Positions 37,550-47,117 of a stretch of DNA of 64,000 nucleotides are shown here, piece after piece. A model generated the notes under the pieces. The model saw only the letters and a list, made by a program, of their open reading frames with translations, ran no database searches and was not told where the DNA came from. The stretch comes from Acetobacteraceae bacterium (GTDB taxonomy: Bacteria; Pseudomonadota; Alphaproteobacteria; Acetobacterales; Acetobacteraceae). Location of the stretch: NCBI GenBank assembly GCA_003506895.1, contig DNXO01000034.1, forward strand, positions 41,621 through 105,620. The letters run 5' to 3'. How positions within the stretch are numbered: the stretch's first letter is position 1; the number at the start of each line of letters is the position of its first letter. The position numbers and the translations under genes are program-made.

Positions 37550-39058
37550 TCACTTCGCTATCGACAGCCCTTGCAGACGGATGATGCCGTCCGGCACCGG
37601 ATGGAAACCCGACAGTTTCGCCGACAATCCAACCACGTTCACCGGATTGTACAGATAGACGATCGGCAGGTCCTTGCGCTCCTGCTCCATCATCTTGGCA
37701 TATTCCGCCCGTCGCGCGGCCGGGTCCGTCAGGGTGCGGGCGGTATCCAGCGCGGCATCGACGACCGGATTGGCGTAGCGGCCGTCGTTCTGCCCGGCGC
37801 CACTGTGCAGGAACGAATACAGGTTGCCATCCGCGTCCGGCCGGCCGGACCAGAAGATCAGATAGCTCTCGAAGTCGCCGCGCGCCGCCGCGGACAGGGA
37901 AGAAGCGAACTCAATCAGGTTGATCTTCAGGTCGAAGCCCGCATCACGCACCATCGACTGGATGACTTCCGCCAACTGCGCGTTGTCCGACGAGTTGGGT
38001 ACGTTCATCGTCACCGGGATTGGCGTCGCGATCCCCGACTGTTTGACCAGCGCCTTCGCCTTGTCGATATCGCGCGGCGGCGGCGGGAACGCCGGGACAT
38101 AGAATGGCGAGGACGCCGGCACCGCCTGAACCGTTGGCTGGTACATGCCGTTGAACACGACCTCGATCAGCGCCTGCCGGTCGATGGCGGCGTCGAACGC
38201 CTGACGCAGCAGCGCGTTCTGGCCGATTGGTGCCTTGGCGCGGTCGCCGTTGGCAAGATTGAAAGTGACGCCGTTATAGCCCAGCGCCGGCGAGGTGACG
38301 ATCCGCAGTCTTGGGTCTTTCTTGACCTCCGCCACGTCGGTGGGAAGCACCCGTTCGGCAAGGTCGATCGTGCCAGTCTTCAGATTGGCCACCAGCACCG
38401 TACTGTCCGGCATCGGCTGGTAGATCACGCGGTCAAAATGGATGTTTGCCGCGTCCCAGTAGCCGGGGTAGCGGTCCAGCACGATGCGATCCTGCGCCAC
38501 GCGTTCGGTGAACTTGAACGGCCCGGTGCAGACAGGATGCAGGCCGAAGTCCTTGCCGGCCGCCTCGGCGGCTTTCGGTGCCACGATCATGCCGGAGCGG
38601 TCGGTCAGCAGCGACAGCAGGGGCGAGGACGGGGATTTCAGAACCAGCCTGACAGTCAGCGGATCGACGACCTCGATATGATCGATGATCCCGATCTCTG
38701 CCCGGCGGAAGCTGCCTTGCATCGTCAGATGGCGTTCCAGCCCGTATTTCACCGCCTCGGCATCGAACGGTTCGCCGTCATGGAAGGTCACGTTGGGCCG
38801 CAGATGCAGGATCAGGGTTTTCGGATCGGTCCACTCGTAGCCGAGGGCCAGTTGCGGGACGATCTGCAGTTTATCGTCAAGATCGAACAGCTTGTCGCAC
38901 AGCCCGGCGAAGACGATTCGGCCGACGTAGGACCGCGCGAGCGTGGGATCGAGGATATCGGCGTCCTCGCGCAGCGCAACGTGAAGGGTTTGCGCGGCAA
39001 CCGGGTGGGCGGCCAGAAGCGCCAGGCCGCACAGTATCGTTCGTAACCGAAGCCGCAT
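37550..39058 (-). CDS. ABC transporter substrate-binding protein, SBP family 5
   Basis: 502 residues from the ATG at 39058 with signal peptide ending near VAAQT. Family 5 features: ALREDADILDPTLARSYVG, LRPNVTFHDGEPFDAEAVKYG, YNGVTFNLAN, RQAFDAAIDRQALIE. It delivers a peptide, opine, nickel chelate or similar ligand to the two downstream permeases. It lies 81 bases after the acyl-CoA synthetase gene on the same strand. Confidence 0.9.
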   Translation of the reverse strand: MRLRLRTILCGLALLAAHPVAAQTLHVALREDADILDPTLARSYVGRIVFAGLCDKLFDLDDKLQIVPQLALGYEWTDPKTLILHLRPNVTFHDGEPFDAEAVKYGLERHLTMQGSFRRAEIGIIDHIEVVDPLTVRLVLKSPSSPLLSLLTDRSGMIVAPKAAEAAGKDFGLHPVCTGPFKFTERVAQDRIVLDRYPGYWDAANIHFDRVIYQPMPDSTVLVANLKTGTIDLAERVLPTDVAEVKKDPRLRIVTSPALGYNGVTFNLANGDRAKAPIGQNALLRQAFDAAIDRQALIEVVFNGMYQPTVQAVPASSPFYVPAFPPPPRDIDKAKALVKQSGIATPIPVTMNVPNSSDNAQLAEVIQSMVRDAGFDLKINLIEFASSLSAAARGDFESYLIFWSGRPDADGNLYSFLHSGAGQNDGRYANPVVDAALDTARTLTDPAARRAEYAKMMEQERKDLPIVYLYNPVNVVGLSAKLSGFHPVPDGIIRLQGLSIAK

Positions 39059-39139
39059 GATTGTATCCCTGTCCCGAACCGTCGCGACGATTGTGCGGGG
39101 CGCGGGCCAGGGCCGCAAGGCTGTGTTTTTGGGGGGCGG

Positions 39140-41230
39140 CTATCCCAGTTCGATTACCGCATCGACGGCAAACGCCCCTTCCCCCTCGGGCATCGCGAAG
39201 ACCGGGTTCAGATCGACCGAGGCCAAGCCATCCCCGGCGGCCACCGCGAAAGCCGAGAGCCGGGACAGCATTTCCGCCAGTGCCTTGATATCCGCCTTCT
39301 TCCGGCCGCGCGCGCCCAGCAGCAGGGGCGCGCCCTTGATCGAGCGGATCATCGCCTCGGCGGTATCGACTCCGAACGGGCAGCGGTGGAAGACGACGTC
39401 CTTCAGGACCTCAACGAAGATGCCACCCAGACCGAACATCGCCATGGGACCGAACACCGGGTCACGGTGGATGCCCAGGATGCACTCGACCCCACCCTTG
39501 AGTTGTCTTGCGACCAGTACGCCATCGATGCGCGCGGCTGGGGCTGCGGCTTTGGCGCGCTGTAACAGGAGTGCGAAACCGGATCGGACGGACTCGGCGT
39601 CGGAAACGTCCAGCAGCACGCCGCCGATTTCCGATTTGTGCAGAATATCCGGCGACAGGATCTTCATCACCACCGGGAAGCCGAACCGTTCGGCGGCCTT
39701 TACCGCGTCATCAGCCGTGGCGCAGGCTGCCTCTGGCGCCGAGGCGATTCCCGCCGTCGCCAGCAGTTGCTTGGCCTCCGCCTCGGATGGCGCCGATGCC
39801 GGCAAGGTAACAGCCGGAACGACCGGCGCCGGGACGCCCGGCTTGGCGGCGAACCCCGCCCCGAACCGCCCCATCGCATCGATCGCCGTCACCGCTCGGG
39901 TTGGGTCTTCATGCACAACCCAGCCGTCAGCCTCCAGTTCATCGCGCCGGTCCGGTTGCACAATGACCGAAAGGACATAGAGCCGATCCGGGTATTCCGC
40001 CTTGACCACATTCAACTGCTCGCGGATCGAGGGCCAGCGGCGCGATGACGCCGTCATGCTGAAGAACCCCAGCACCGAGGCGTAGCCGCCATCCCGCACC
40101 ATCGACTCGGTGAAGGTCTTCACCAGGGTCACGTCGTTCGAAACCTGCGCGGTGGCATCGACCGGATTGCGCGGCGCGCAGAACGGCACCAGGTCACGCA
40201 GCTTCTTCTGTGCGTCCGCCGGCATTTCCGGCATCGCAAGGCCAAGCGACTCCGCCACGTCGCTGATCAGCACGCCGGCGCCACCGGAAACCGTGATCAC
40301 GCCGAGGGAATTCCTGACCGGATAGATCTTCCGCGTGGCGGTGTGGGCGATGTCCAGCATCTCTTCGCTGTTGCGCGCGCGATAGACGCCGAATTCGCGC
40401 ATCACCGCCTCGGTAACCGCGTCGTCGCCAGCGATGGACGCGGTGTGCGATTTCGCCGCTTTCTCGCCAAGCTCGCTACGACCGACTTTCTGCATGACAA
40501 TCGGCTTTTTCGCGGCGCGCGCGGCTTCCAGAGCGGCGATCAGGCCGGGGGCCTCGCGAATGCCCTCGGCATAGACCGCGATCACATCAACATCGTCGTT
40601 TTCCGCCAGCCAGCCGATGCATTCGCCAACCGTGACGTCACCCTCGTTACCCGTCATGACACACAGCGAGGCGCCGATGCCACGGTTGCGGGCCAGCGTG
40701 TATAGATGCGTGCCATACGCGCCGGACTGGCTGGCGATGCCGATCCGGCCGAGAACGGGCCAACCGCTGTCGAACGAAGAAGAAAAGGTTGCGTAGTAGG
40801 AGCGCCGCGCGTCGAACACGCCCAGGCAGTTCGGCCCCAGGATGCGCATGCCGGCCGCGCGGGCGGTGGCAACCATAGCGGCCTGCTTGACCGCGCCTTC
40901 TTCGTCCATCTCCGCGAAGCCGGCGGTGAACATCACGACGCCCTTGACGCCACGTTTGGCGAGATCCTCGATCGCCGAGGCAGCCAGATCGGCCGGGACG
41001 GCGACGATCGCCACATCCGGAGTCTCCGGCAAATCCGCCACCGAGGGATACGCTTTCAGCCCCTGGATTTCCGCGCGGTTTGGATTGACCGGGTAGAGCG
41101 CGCCCTGGAATCCCTGCGCCAGCATATAGGCGATCGGCCGCCCGCCGATGCGCGTCGCGTCGGAGGATGCGCCGAGGACGGCAATGGAACGCGGCGCCAG
41201 AAGTGGCGTCAGGCCAGCGAAACGAGACAT
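39140..41230 (-). CDS. ADP-forming acyl-CoA synthetase (acetate-CoA ligase type), fused subunits
   Basis: 696 residues. CoA-binding Rossmann domain (IAVLGASSDATRIGGRPI), succinyl-CoA-synthetase-like part with ILGPNCLGV, the phospho-histidine region KSHTASIAGDDAV, then a C-terminal ATP-grasp domain with FPVVMKILSPDILHKSEIGG. It forms an acyl-CoA with ADP and Pi, or runs in reverse to yield ATP. The same strand and spacing suggest joint expression with the binding-protein/permease genes downstream. Confidence 0.87.
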   Translation of the reverse strand: MSRFAGLTPLLAPRSIAVLGASSDATRIGGRPIAYMLAQGFQGALYPVNPNRAEIQGLKAYPSVADLPETPDVAIVAVPADLAASAIEDLAKRGVKGVVMFTAGFAEMDEEGAVKQAAMVATARAAGMRILGPNCLGVFDARRSYYATFSSSFDSGWPVLGRIGIASQSGAYGTHLYTLARNRGIGASLCVMTGNEGDVTVGECIGWLAENDDVDVIAVYAEGIREAPGLIAALEAARAAKKPIVMQKVGRSELGEKAAKSHTASIAGDDAVTEAVMREFGVYRARNSEEMLDIAHTATRKIYPVRNSLGVITVSGGAGVLISDVAESLGLAMPEMPADAQKKLRDLVPFCAPRNPVDATAQVSNDVTLVKTFTESMVRDGGYASVLGFFSMTASSRRWPSIREQLNVVKAEYPDRLYVLSVIVQPDRRDELEADGWVVHEDPTRAVTAIDAMGRFGAGFAAKPGVPAPVVPAVTLPASAPSEAEAKQLLATAGIASAPEAACATADDAVKAAERFGFPVVMKILSPDILHKSEIGGVLLDVSDAESVRSGFALLLQRAKAAAPAARIDGVLVARQLKGGVECILGIHRDPVFGPMAMFGLGGIFVEVLKDVVFHRCPFGVDTAEAMIRSIKGAPLLLGARGRKKADIKALAEMLSRLSAFAVAAGDGLASVDLNPVFAMPEGEGAFAVDAVIELG

Positions 41231-41316
41231 GATGATGGACGGTCCCCGGTTATTTTTCGTACGGCCGCTATCCTGGACCGGGAGCCACCTTACCGCAACC
41301 GAGGCAACCCTTGTGT

Positions 41317-41808
41317 TCAGCCGCCGCGCTGCATCACAAGCAAATCCAGCGAGGCAGGCTCGCGAATTCCCGCGATCGTCAGTCCGGCGTGGATCTGCCC
41401 GCGGTGATGCGCCTGGTGGTTGAAGAAATGAGTCAATGCCGGCCCCACCTGCTGCTGGAATGTCTTGCCGCTGGAGTTTTGGTATTCAATCACTCGTTCA
41501 TAATCGTCTGTTCCGGTGACGAACCCAATGATCCGCGTATCCTCTGCTTCCCTGGCCGCCCGCAGTTCGGAGAAATCTTCATATAATATCTGGTTCAGCC
41601 GTTCCGGGACCGGACCGTCGCCGGTGAAGCGCCGCATCCAGATATAGTCCGCGACGAGCATGTGACTGAGCGTGCCATGCAGGCTATCGAAGAACAGGCC
41701 CTCGGCGCGTTTGCGGATGTCGTCCGACAGGGTGGCTGCCTCGGCATAGACGCGGCGGTTCGCCCAACGGTTATAGGCCGCCAACTGATCGAAATGCGCT
41801 TTCAGCAT
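41317..41808 (-). CDS. DinB-family protein
   Basis: 163 residues from the ATG after AAAGGATGCA. A four-helix bundle with the metal-binding histidine pattern: YNRWANRRV near the N-terminus, a His in SLHGTLSHMLVADYIWM, and FFNHQAHHRGQIHAGL. The family includes bacillithiol-transferase-like enzymes and maleylpyruvate-isomerase-type proteins. Divergent from the LysR gene; substrate unknown. Confidence 0.85.
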   Translation of the reverse strand: MLKAHFDQLAAYNRWANRRVYAEAATLSDDIRKRAEGLFFDSLHGTLSHMLVADYIWMRRFTGDGPVPERLNQILYEDFSELRAAREAEDTRIIGFVTGTDDYERVIEYQNSSGKTFQQQVGPALTHFFNHQAHHRGQIHAGLTIAGIREPASLDLLVMQRGG

Positions 41809-41914
41809 TGCATCCTTCCTTTCACCCGCAAGCCAGTGGCTATAGCTCGCGATTCTGGCGTAACCGGCGGAAAACCGGTAGTGAGAACCGACTCCCTCAA
41901 CATGAGGAAAACTC

Positions 41915-42748
41915 ATGTCTCGTCCATCACTCCGAGCCTTGAAGGCGTTCGCGGAAACGGTGCGGAGCGGAACGCTGGCCGGCGCGTCGGGCGCCCTGAA
42001 TGTGACGCCCTCGGCCGTTTCGCATCTGCTGCGGGAGCTTGAGCAGGCCCTTAACCTGCCGCTGTTTATCTCGAAGGCGCGTCCGACGGAGACCGGGGAA
42101 CGCCTGGGGCGGCGCTTGATCGCCGCGTTCGATGCCATCGACGGCGCGATCGCCGAGGCTCGGTATCAGGCGGGGGACGTCCGCATTTCCGCGCTGTCCA
42201 GCTATTTGACGCTGTGGCTGGTGCCGCGGCTGACCGGGTTCCAGCGGAAATACCCTGACACGCGGCTGCTGTTCAGCACCACCACCCGCCCGGTGGACCT
42301 CACCACGGAGCCGTTCGAGTGCGCGATTCGCTGGGGCCGTGGCCCCTGGCCTGACCTGGAATGCACCCTTTTGTTCACGGACTGCCCGGTGGTCGTCACG
42401 AACCCGCGACTGGTAGGCACGCAGCCGCTTCCGCGCCTTGCTGCTCGCGTCCGGCCCGATGACTGGACGCTGGTTGCCGCGGCACTCGGATGGGCGGACA
42501 CGCCGCCGGCCCTGACCTTTGAAACCCGGGCGCTGGCGGTGCAGGCGGCCACGGCCGGAATGGGCGCGGCCGTGGTGGATCGGAATCTGGTATCCGATAT
42601 GATCGAGGCCGGCATCCTGGCCGAAATCGCGCCCGATCCGCCAGTGCCGGTAGCCGAGGGTTACTGGTTCGTCGCCTTGCCGGACCGGCTGCGCAACCGC
42701 CAGATCCGGCAGTTCCGCGATTGGCTGGCGGAGGAGTCGGGACGATGA
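41915..42748 (+). CDS. LysR-family transcriptional regulator, GcvA-like
   Basis: 277 residues. N-terminal helix-turn-helix SLRALKAFAETVRSGTLAGASGALNVTPSAVSHLL and a periplasmic-binding-like effector domain with ALEC-type LTLWLVPRLTGFQRKYPDT. PSLRALKAFEAxAR is the start typical of the GcvA/AmpR branch. Its likely targets are the divergent dinB-like gene or itself. Confidence 0.88.
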   Translation: MSRPSLRALKAFAETVRSGTLAGASGALNVTPSAVSHLLRELEQALNLPLFISKARPTETGERLGRRLIAAFDAIDGAIAEARYQAGDVRISALSSYLTLWLVPRLTGFQRKYPDTRLLFSTTTRPVDLTTEPFECAIRWGRGPWPDLECTLLFTDCPVVVTNPRLVGTQPLPRLAARVRPDDWTLVAAALGWADTPPALTFETRALAVQAATAGMGAAVVDRNLVSDMIEAGILAEIAPDPPVPVAEGYWFVALPDRLRNRQIRQFRDWLAEESGR

Positions 42749-42922
42749 ACCCGCGCCGGAGCCGCGGGAAGCTTTCGGATTTGTGATTTGCCCCACAATA
42801 CAGACGGCGCATCGTCACCCAGGTGGCAGCAAGCATGCCCTCGGTGCATTTTTTGTCTGGAACCGGAGAGTAGTCAGCGCCGTTAGCAGAGTGAAGTGCC
42901 AATAGTGGTTTAGGACGATCGC

Positions 42923-43486
42923 ATGGTTCGGAGGTGGATCGTTGCCGTGGCTGCCGTGACATCACTGTCTGCCGCCAACGCGGCCGAGGTGGGCGGCGTC
43001 GCGATGCCTGACAACCGCATTGTGGACGGGACGTCCATGCGGCTCAACGGGATCGGCCTTCGGACATACTCGCTTCTCGGCATCCCGGTTTATGTAGCAG
43101 GCCTGTACCTCGAACGGCGAAGCGACGACCCGAACTCGATCCTGCACTCGTCCCAGACAAAGCTGCTTCAGATTCGGTTCCTCCGGGACGTGGACGCCAA
43201 GGATGCACGGGAAGCGTGGCGGGAAGGTCTGGAACAGAACTGCAAATCCCCCTGTTCTCTCGATCCCCGTGGGGTTCAGAGATTCCTGGCGGCGGTCCCG
43301 TCCGTGAATGACGGCGACGAGAGTACGCTGCTGTTTACCTCCAAGGGGGTCAAGGTGACGCTCAACGGTCATCCGATGGGCGACATTTCCGATCCCCACT
43401 TCGCCGAGGTGATGCTCGCGACCTTCATCGGCACCGAACCGGCCACCCCCCGTTTGAAGCGGGAACTGCTGGGCAGCCGGAACTGA
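42923..43486 (+). CDS. chalcone isomerase-like secreted protein
   Basis: 187 residues with a signal peptide (cleavage after ANAAE). The mature protein follows the bacterial chalcone-isomerase-like domain: VDGTSMRLNGIGLRTYS, LLGIPVYVAGLYLE, LQIRFLRDVDAKD, and GVKVTLNGHPMGDISDPHFAEV near the end. Bacterial members are periplasmic; the biochemical role is not established. The mature part has two cysteines (CKSPC) that could form a disulfide. Confidence 0.82.
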   Translation: MVRRWIVAVAAVTSLSAANAAEVGGVAMPDNRIVDGTSMRLNGIGLRTYSLLGIPVYVAGLYLERRSDDPNSILHSSQTKLLQIRFLRDVDAKDAREAWREGLEQNCKSPCSLDPRGVQRFLAAVPSVNDGDESTLLFTSKGVKVTLNGHPMGDISDPHFAEVMLATFIGTEPATPRLKRELLGSRN

Positions 43487-43514
43487 CGTCCAAAACGACG
43501 ATGATCGAGTGAAC

Positions 43515-44000
43515 CTATCCGAGCGCCTCGACCAACAGGTCCAGTGCTCGGATTCCAAACGCCCGCATGTTGGCGATTCGGTCGCCGCTTCCGGTTTCCA
43601 GCGTAATGACCTTTGAAAAATTCGCACCGGTAACCGCGATGCAGGTGTGTCCCGCCGCATCGCCGTAGCGGTTGCCGGTTGGCCCGGTGGCACCGGTCTC
43701 GCCAAGGCCCCAACTGGCGTCCAGCCGGGCGCGCACGGTATCAGCGAGAAGCAGGGCGTATGGTTCCGTGGACGCCCGCTCGATCGGTGCCGGCAGGGGA
43801 TTGGGAATTTCCAGGAACGCCTTACGGGCGTATGCTGTGTAGATCACGCCACCGCCGCGGAAATAGGCAGACGCGCCACCAACCGACAGAAGCGCGGCGG
43901 ACAGCAGCCCGCCGGTCGAGGATTCGGCGATACCGATCGTCTCACCGCGTTCTTTCAGGCGGGCGCCAATTTTCTCGGCCAGTGGCAAGAGGGCTTGCAT
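43515..44000 (-). CDS. pncC: nicotinamide-nucleotide amidase (CinA C-terminal domain)
   Basis: 161 residues. ESSTGGLLSAALLSVGGASAYF, GGVIYTAYARK and GETGATGPTGNRYGDAAG are the family signatures. Deamidates NMN to NaMN in pyridine nucleotide recycling. Stand-alone form without the N-terminal CinA domain. Convergent with the chalcone-isomerase-like gene, 28 bases apart. Confidence 0.93.
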   Translation of the reverse strand: MQALLPLAEKIGARLKERGETIGIAESSTGGLLSAALLSVGGASAYFRGGGVIYTAYARKAFLEIPNPLPAPIERASTEPYALLLADTVRARLDASWGLGETGATGPTGNRYGDAAGHTCIAVTGANFSKVITLETGSGDRIANMRAFGIRALDLLVEALG

Positions 44001-44106
44001 GGGTGTTTCCCTTTGTTCGACGCAGGATACTTGCCCGGATCAGCCACGATGTCGATGTTCCGGCCGGCGGGACGTTGCAACATCCCGCCGGTTCGCAGGT
44101 CGGCCG

Positions 44107-45966
44107 CTAATTGCCGTGAACGGTGAAATACGTCGCGGCCGGCGCACCCGGACCGGCGGTGGTGGTTCCGAAAGACCCCGCCAACCGACCACTCGCCAGG
44201 TCCGCGACGGTATATCCCGCGATCACCATGTTCACCGTCGGTTTGCCAGTTGCCGAGAACCCGATCGCCACGCCGGTATGACCCGGAGCACCCGCGTTAT
44301 CGATCGTGCTAAGGGTGAAGTCCGTCGCATCGACACCGAAGATCGTTGCGTCGTCGCCAGCATGGAAGTTGTCGACGGTTGAGAAGATGTTCGATGTCGC
44401 CCCCCTGGCATCCAGGAAGAACGTGTCGTGGCCCGTTCCGCCGACCAAGAAGTTCGAACCGCCGCCGCCGTCCAGCACATTGGTGCCGTTCACCCCGCTG
44501 ACATCGATCGCATCCGTTCCGGACCCGGTATGGATAAACGAATTCGGTGTCGTGGCGGTAATGTTCAACGAGTCGGTCGTGATATTGATATATTCATGCT
44601 GCAGACCAGCCACCGGCCCTGAATACGGCAGGCCCCCGCTGATCCCGGTCGCCCCCGTGGTGGTATTGACCACGGAGAAGTTCGGTCCTTCGATATTGAT
44701 CTGCGTCCCACCGGTCAGCGACGTCACCGCGAACGAATCACCGGTGTAATCGCCCGCCAGCGCAAGACCGCCCACCGTTTGCCCGCCGTTCTGCAGCAGC
44801 AATACATTGCCCGACAGTGTCGCGCTGGTGGCGGTAAACCCGCTTCCCAGATCGATCTGGTCGCCGGCCTTAGCGTGGATCACGCCTTGAAATGCGCCCG
44901 GCGTGTCGAGGACCAGTATGTCGTTGCCGTTCATCAGGATGCTTTGCGATGGCCCGACAGCATTCACCTCCAGGATGGAGCCGGTGGGCGACGTCACACC
45001 CGTCTTGTGATCCAGATCGAATTGCACCAGCCCGACGCCGGTCAGCGCGCCGATGATATGCAGATTGCCGCCCAAGGCCATCAGGTCGCCGTTGTTGACC
45101 ACCGGGGCGTTGATCTCGCCAAAGCCTTGAACCACGCCGCCGTTGATGTTGATCCCCGCCGGCGCGACAACGCCCGCCTGAAGATTAAGCATCCCGCCGA
45201 CGTCGATCGTCAGGGTATTCGCGGTAGTGTAGTTCCGTCCGCCCAGGATATCGAACGTCCCGCGCGTGCCGATCTCTTTCAGCGTGGTGTCCAAACCGAC
45301 ATAGCCGGACCCGTTCCACTCGCCGATGCTGGTCACCGATCCGTTCAGGAAGACCTCGGTCCAGCCCTCCGGGATCAACGGCGGCCCCTCGATCGTCTGA
45401 ATGTTGACGATCAGATTTTGCCTCGGGCCGCCGAAATTGATAACCGCCCCGGGTCCTTTCGCCTCGAAGATTCCGTCGAACAGGGTATTCCCGGTCATCT
45501 CGGCGATCGATTTGGTGTCGATGGTGACGACGCCGGCCAGGGATTGCAGCCAGTTGGTGACATACAGACCGTTGACACCGGTCAGCAGCACGTTGCCCTC
45601 GGCCTGGAGGAAACCGTCGAGCGTTCCCGGGTTATAGATATTGCCGCCGTTGAGCACGATGTAGGTCTGCAACGAACCGCTTAAGCGTCCGGCCGACCCG
45701 GGGTCGAAATTCAGCGTCCCGTCGATCTCCAGTCCCGCGGCGTTGTAGGGCACCGTGTTCGACCCGAGCAGGTTGTTGGCCGCGTTCATCGACAGCGCGT
45801 TGACCGTCTGGACCTCATTCGCGGCGATAATCACCGTGTAGTTCGTGGCCGTCGGTGCATCGATCGTCACGACGGCCGTTGGATCGTTGGGCACCGCGGC
45901 CGGCGTCCAGTTCCCCGCCGTGTTCCAGTCCCCGGTCACCCCGGTCGTCCACGAATAACTCGCCAT
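44107..45966 (-). CDS. large repetitive RTX-like secreted protein
   Basis: 619 residues from the ATG at 45966; no signal peptide. The N-terminus has WTTGVTGDWNTAGNW, a motif of repetitive exported proteins. The middle is Asn/Gly/Thr-rich beta-helix-like sequence. The C-terminal region holds VLDGGGGSNFLVGGTGHDTF, an RTX-type GGxGxDxF unit. This architecture fits a calcium-binding protein exported by a type I system, with the export signal at the extreme C-terminus. No type I exporter is in the window. Low lysine content is consistent with a surface protein. Confidence 0.7.
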   Translation of the reverse strand: MASYSWTTGVTGDWNTAGNWTPAAVPNDPTAVVTIDAPTATNYTVIIAANEVQTVNALSMNAANNLLGSNTVPYNAAGLEIDGTLNFDPGSAGRLSGSLQTYIVLNGGNIYNPGTLDGFLQAEGNVLLTGVNGLYVTNWLQSLAGVVTIDTKSIAEMTGNTLFDGIFEAKGPGAVINFGGPRQNLIVNIQTIEGPPLIPEGWTEVFLNGSVTSIGEWNGSGYVGLDTTLKEIGTRGTFDILGGRNYTTANTLTIDVGGMLNLQAGVVAPAGININGGVVQGFGEINAPVVNNGDLMALGGNLHIIGALTGVGLVQFDLDHKTGVTSPTGSILEVNAVGPSQSILMNGNDILVLDTPGAFQGVIHAKAGDQIDLGSGFTATSATLSGNVLLLQNGGQTVGGLALAGDYTGDSFAVTSLTGGTQINIEGPNFSVVNTTTGATGISGGLPYSGPVAGLQHEYINITTDSLNITATTPNSFIHTGSGTDAIDVSGVNGTNVLDGGGGSNFLVGGTGHDTFFLDARGATSNIFSTVDNFHAGDDATIFGVDATDFTLSTIDNAGAPGHTGVAIGFSATGKPTVNMVIAGYTVADLASGRLAGSFGTTTAGPGAPAATYFTVHGN

Positions 45967-46145
45967 CAGGTCTTCCCCCGCGCTACTTCGACTCGCCGAT
46001 CCCCATCCGTTCTCGGAATGGGTTACCCAACGAGAGGCCCCGCCCCGCTCGCGCTGTCCATTCACGTTGCCGTACGCTGAACATGGGCGACCACGCACAT
46101 TCCCCCTTGGCAACGCCACGCCAATCCGCCTTAGTTGCCGCACGT

Positions 46146-47117
46146 ATGTTCGGATTCATCGGCTCCCGCCTGTTGCAGGCGATCCCCGTTCTGATGGTCG
46201 TCGGCTTCATTGCCTTCGCCCTGTTTGCGTTTGTCGGCGACCCGGTCTCCATCCTGCTCGGGCAGGACCATACCGAGGCGCAGCGTATCGCCCTGGTACA
46301 TCAGCTTGGCCTGGATCAGCCGTTCTATGTGCAATACGTCAAATTCCTGTGGACCTGCCTGCACGGCGATTTCGGCGTCAGTTACCGGTTGGCCCAGCCG
46401 GTCGGCAGCCTGCTGGCGGAGCGTTTGCCAGCGACGCTGGAACTGGCGATCACGGCGTCGGTGCTGGCGTTCGCGATCGGTGTTCCGATGGGGGTCTATA
46501 CCGGCATCCACCGCGACAGCCTGCTGTCACGGGTGTTCATGGTCGGCAGCCTTATGGGCGTGTCGTTGCCGACCTTCCTGCTGGGCATTCTGCTGATCCT
46601 GTGTTTCTCGGTAGCCCTTGGCTGGCTTCCAAGTTTCGGTCGCGGGCCTGTCGTCCATGTCGGGTCCTGGTGGACCACCGGATTCACCTCCTGGGCCGGC
46701 ATTCGCGCCCTGATCCTGCCAGGGATCACGCTGGGCTTGTTCCAGATGACGCTGATCATGCGTCTGGTGCGGGCGGAGATGCTGGAAGTGCTCCGCACCG
46801 ACTACATCAAGTTCGCCCGAGCACGGGGTTTGACCAACCGGAGCATCAACTTCGGGCATGCGCTGAAGAACACGTTGGTGCCGGTCATTACCATCATCGG
46901 CTTGCAGTTCGGCGGCATCGTCGGGTTCTCGCTGGTGACCGAAACCGTATTCCAATGGCCGGGAATGGGCCTTTTGCTGGTTCAGTCGGTGGCGGTGGCG
47001 GATATCCCGGTGATGTCCGCGTATCTGCTGTTGATCGCCCTGGTGTTCCTGTTGATCAACCTGATCGTCGATCTGCTGTATTACGCCGTCGATCCACGGC
47101 TGAGGATTGGCCGCTGA
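46146..47117 (+). CDS. peptide/nickel ABC transporter permease, DppB type (second locus)
   Basis: 323 residues from the ATG before FGFIGSRLLQAIPVL; the in-frame ATG at 46083 is an alternative that would add 21 non-family residues. Contains FVGDPVSILLGQDHTEAQR, HGDFGVSYRLAQPV, the EAA loop FARARGLTNRSINFGHALKN and TETVFQWPGMGLLLVQSV. Its stop overlaps the next ATG by one base (TGATG). It diverges from the RTX-like gene. Confidence 0.9.
   Translation: MFGFIGSRLLQAIPVLMVVGFIAFALFAFVGDPVSILLGQDHTEAQRIALVHQLGLDQPFYVQYVKFLWTCLHGDFGVSYRLAQPVGSLLAERLPATLELAITASVLAFAIGVPMGVYTGIHRDSLLSRVFMVGSLMGVSLPTFLLGILLILCFSVALGWLPSFGRGPVVHVGSWWTTGFTSWAGIRALILPGITLGLFQMTLIMRLVRAEMLEVLRTDYIKFARARGLTNRSINFGHALKNTLVPVITIIGLQFGGIVGFSLVTETVFQWPGMGLLLVQSVAVADIPVMSAYLLLIALVFLLINLIVDLLYYAVDPRLRIGR

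Noticed and set aside
37376..39046. 556-codon plus-strand frame over the binding-protein gene
   Set aside because: Mirror frame of a clear family-5 binding protein; its composition is not protein-like.
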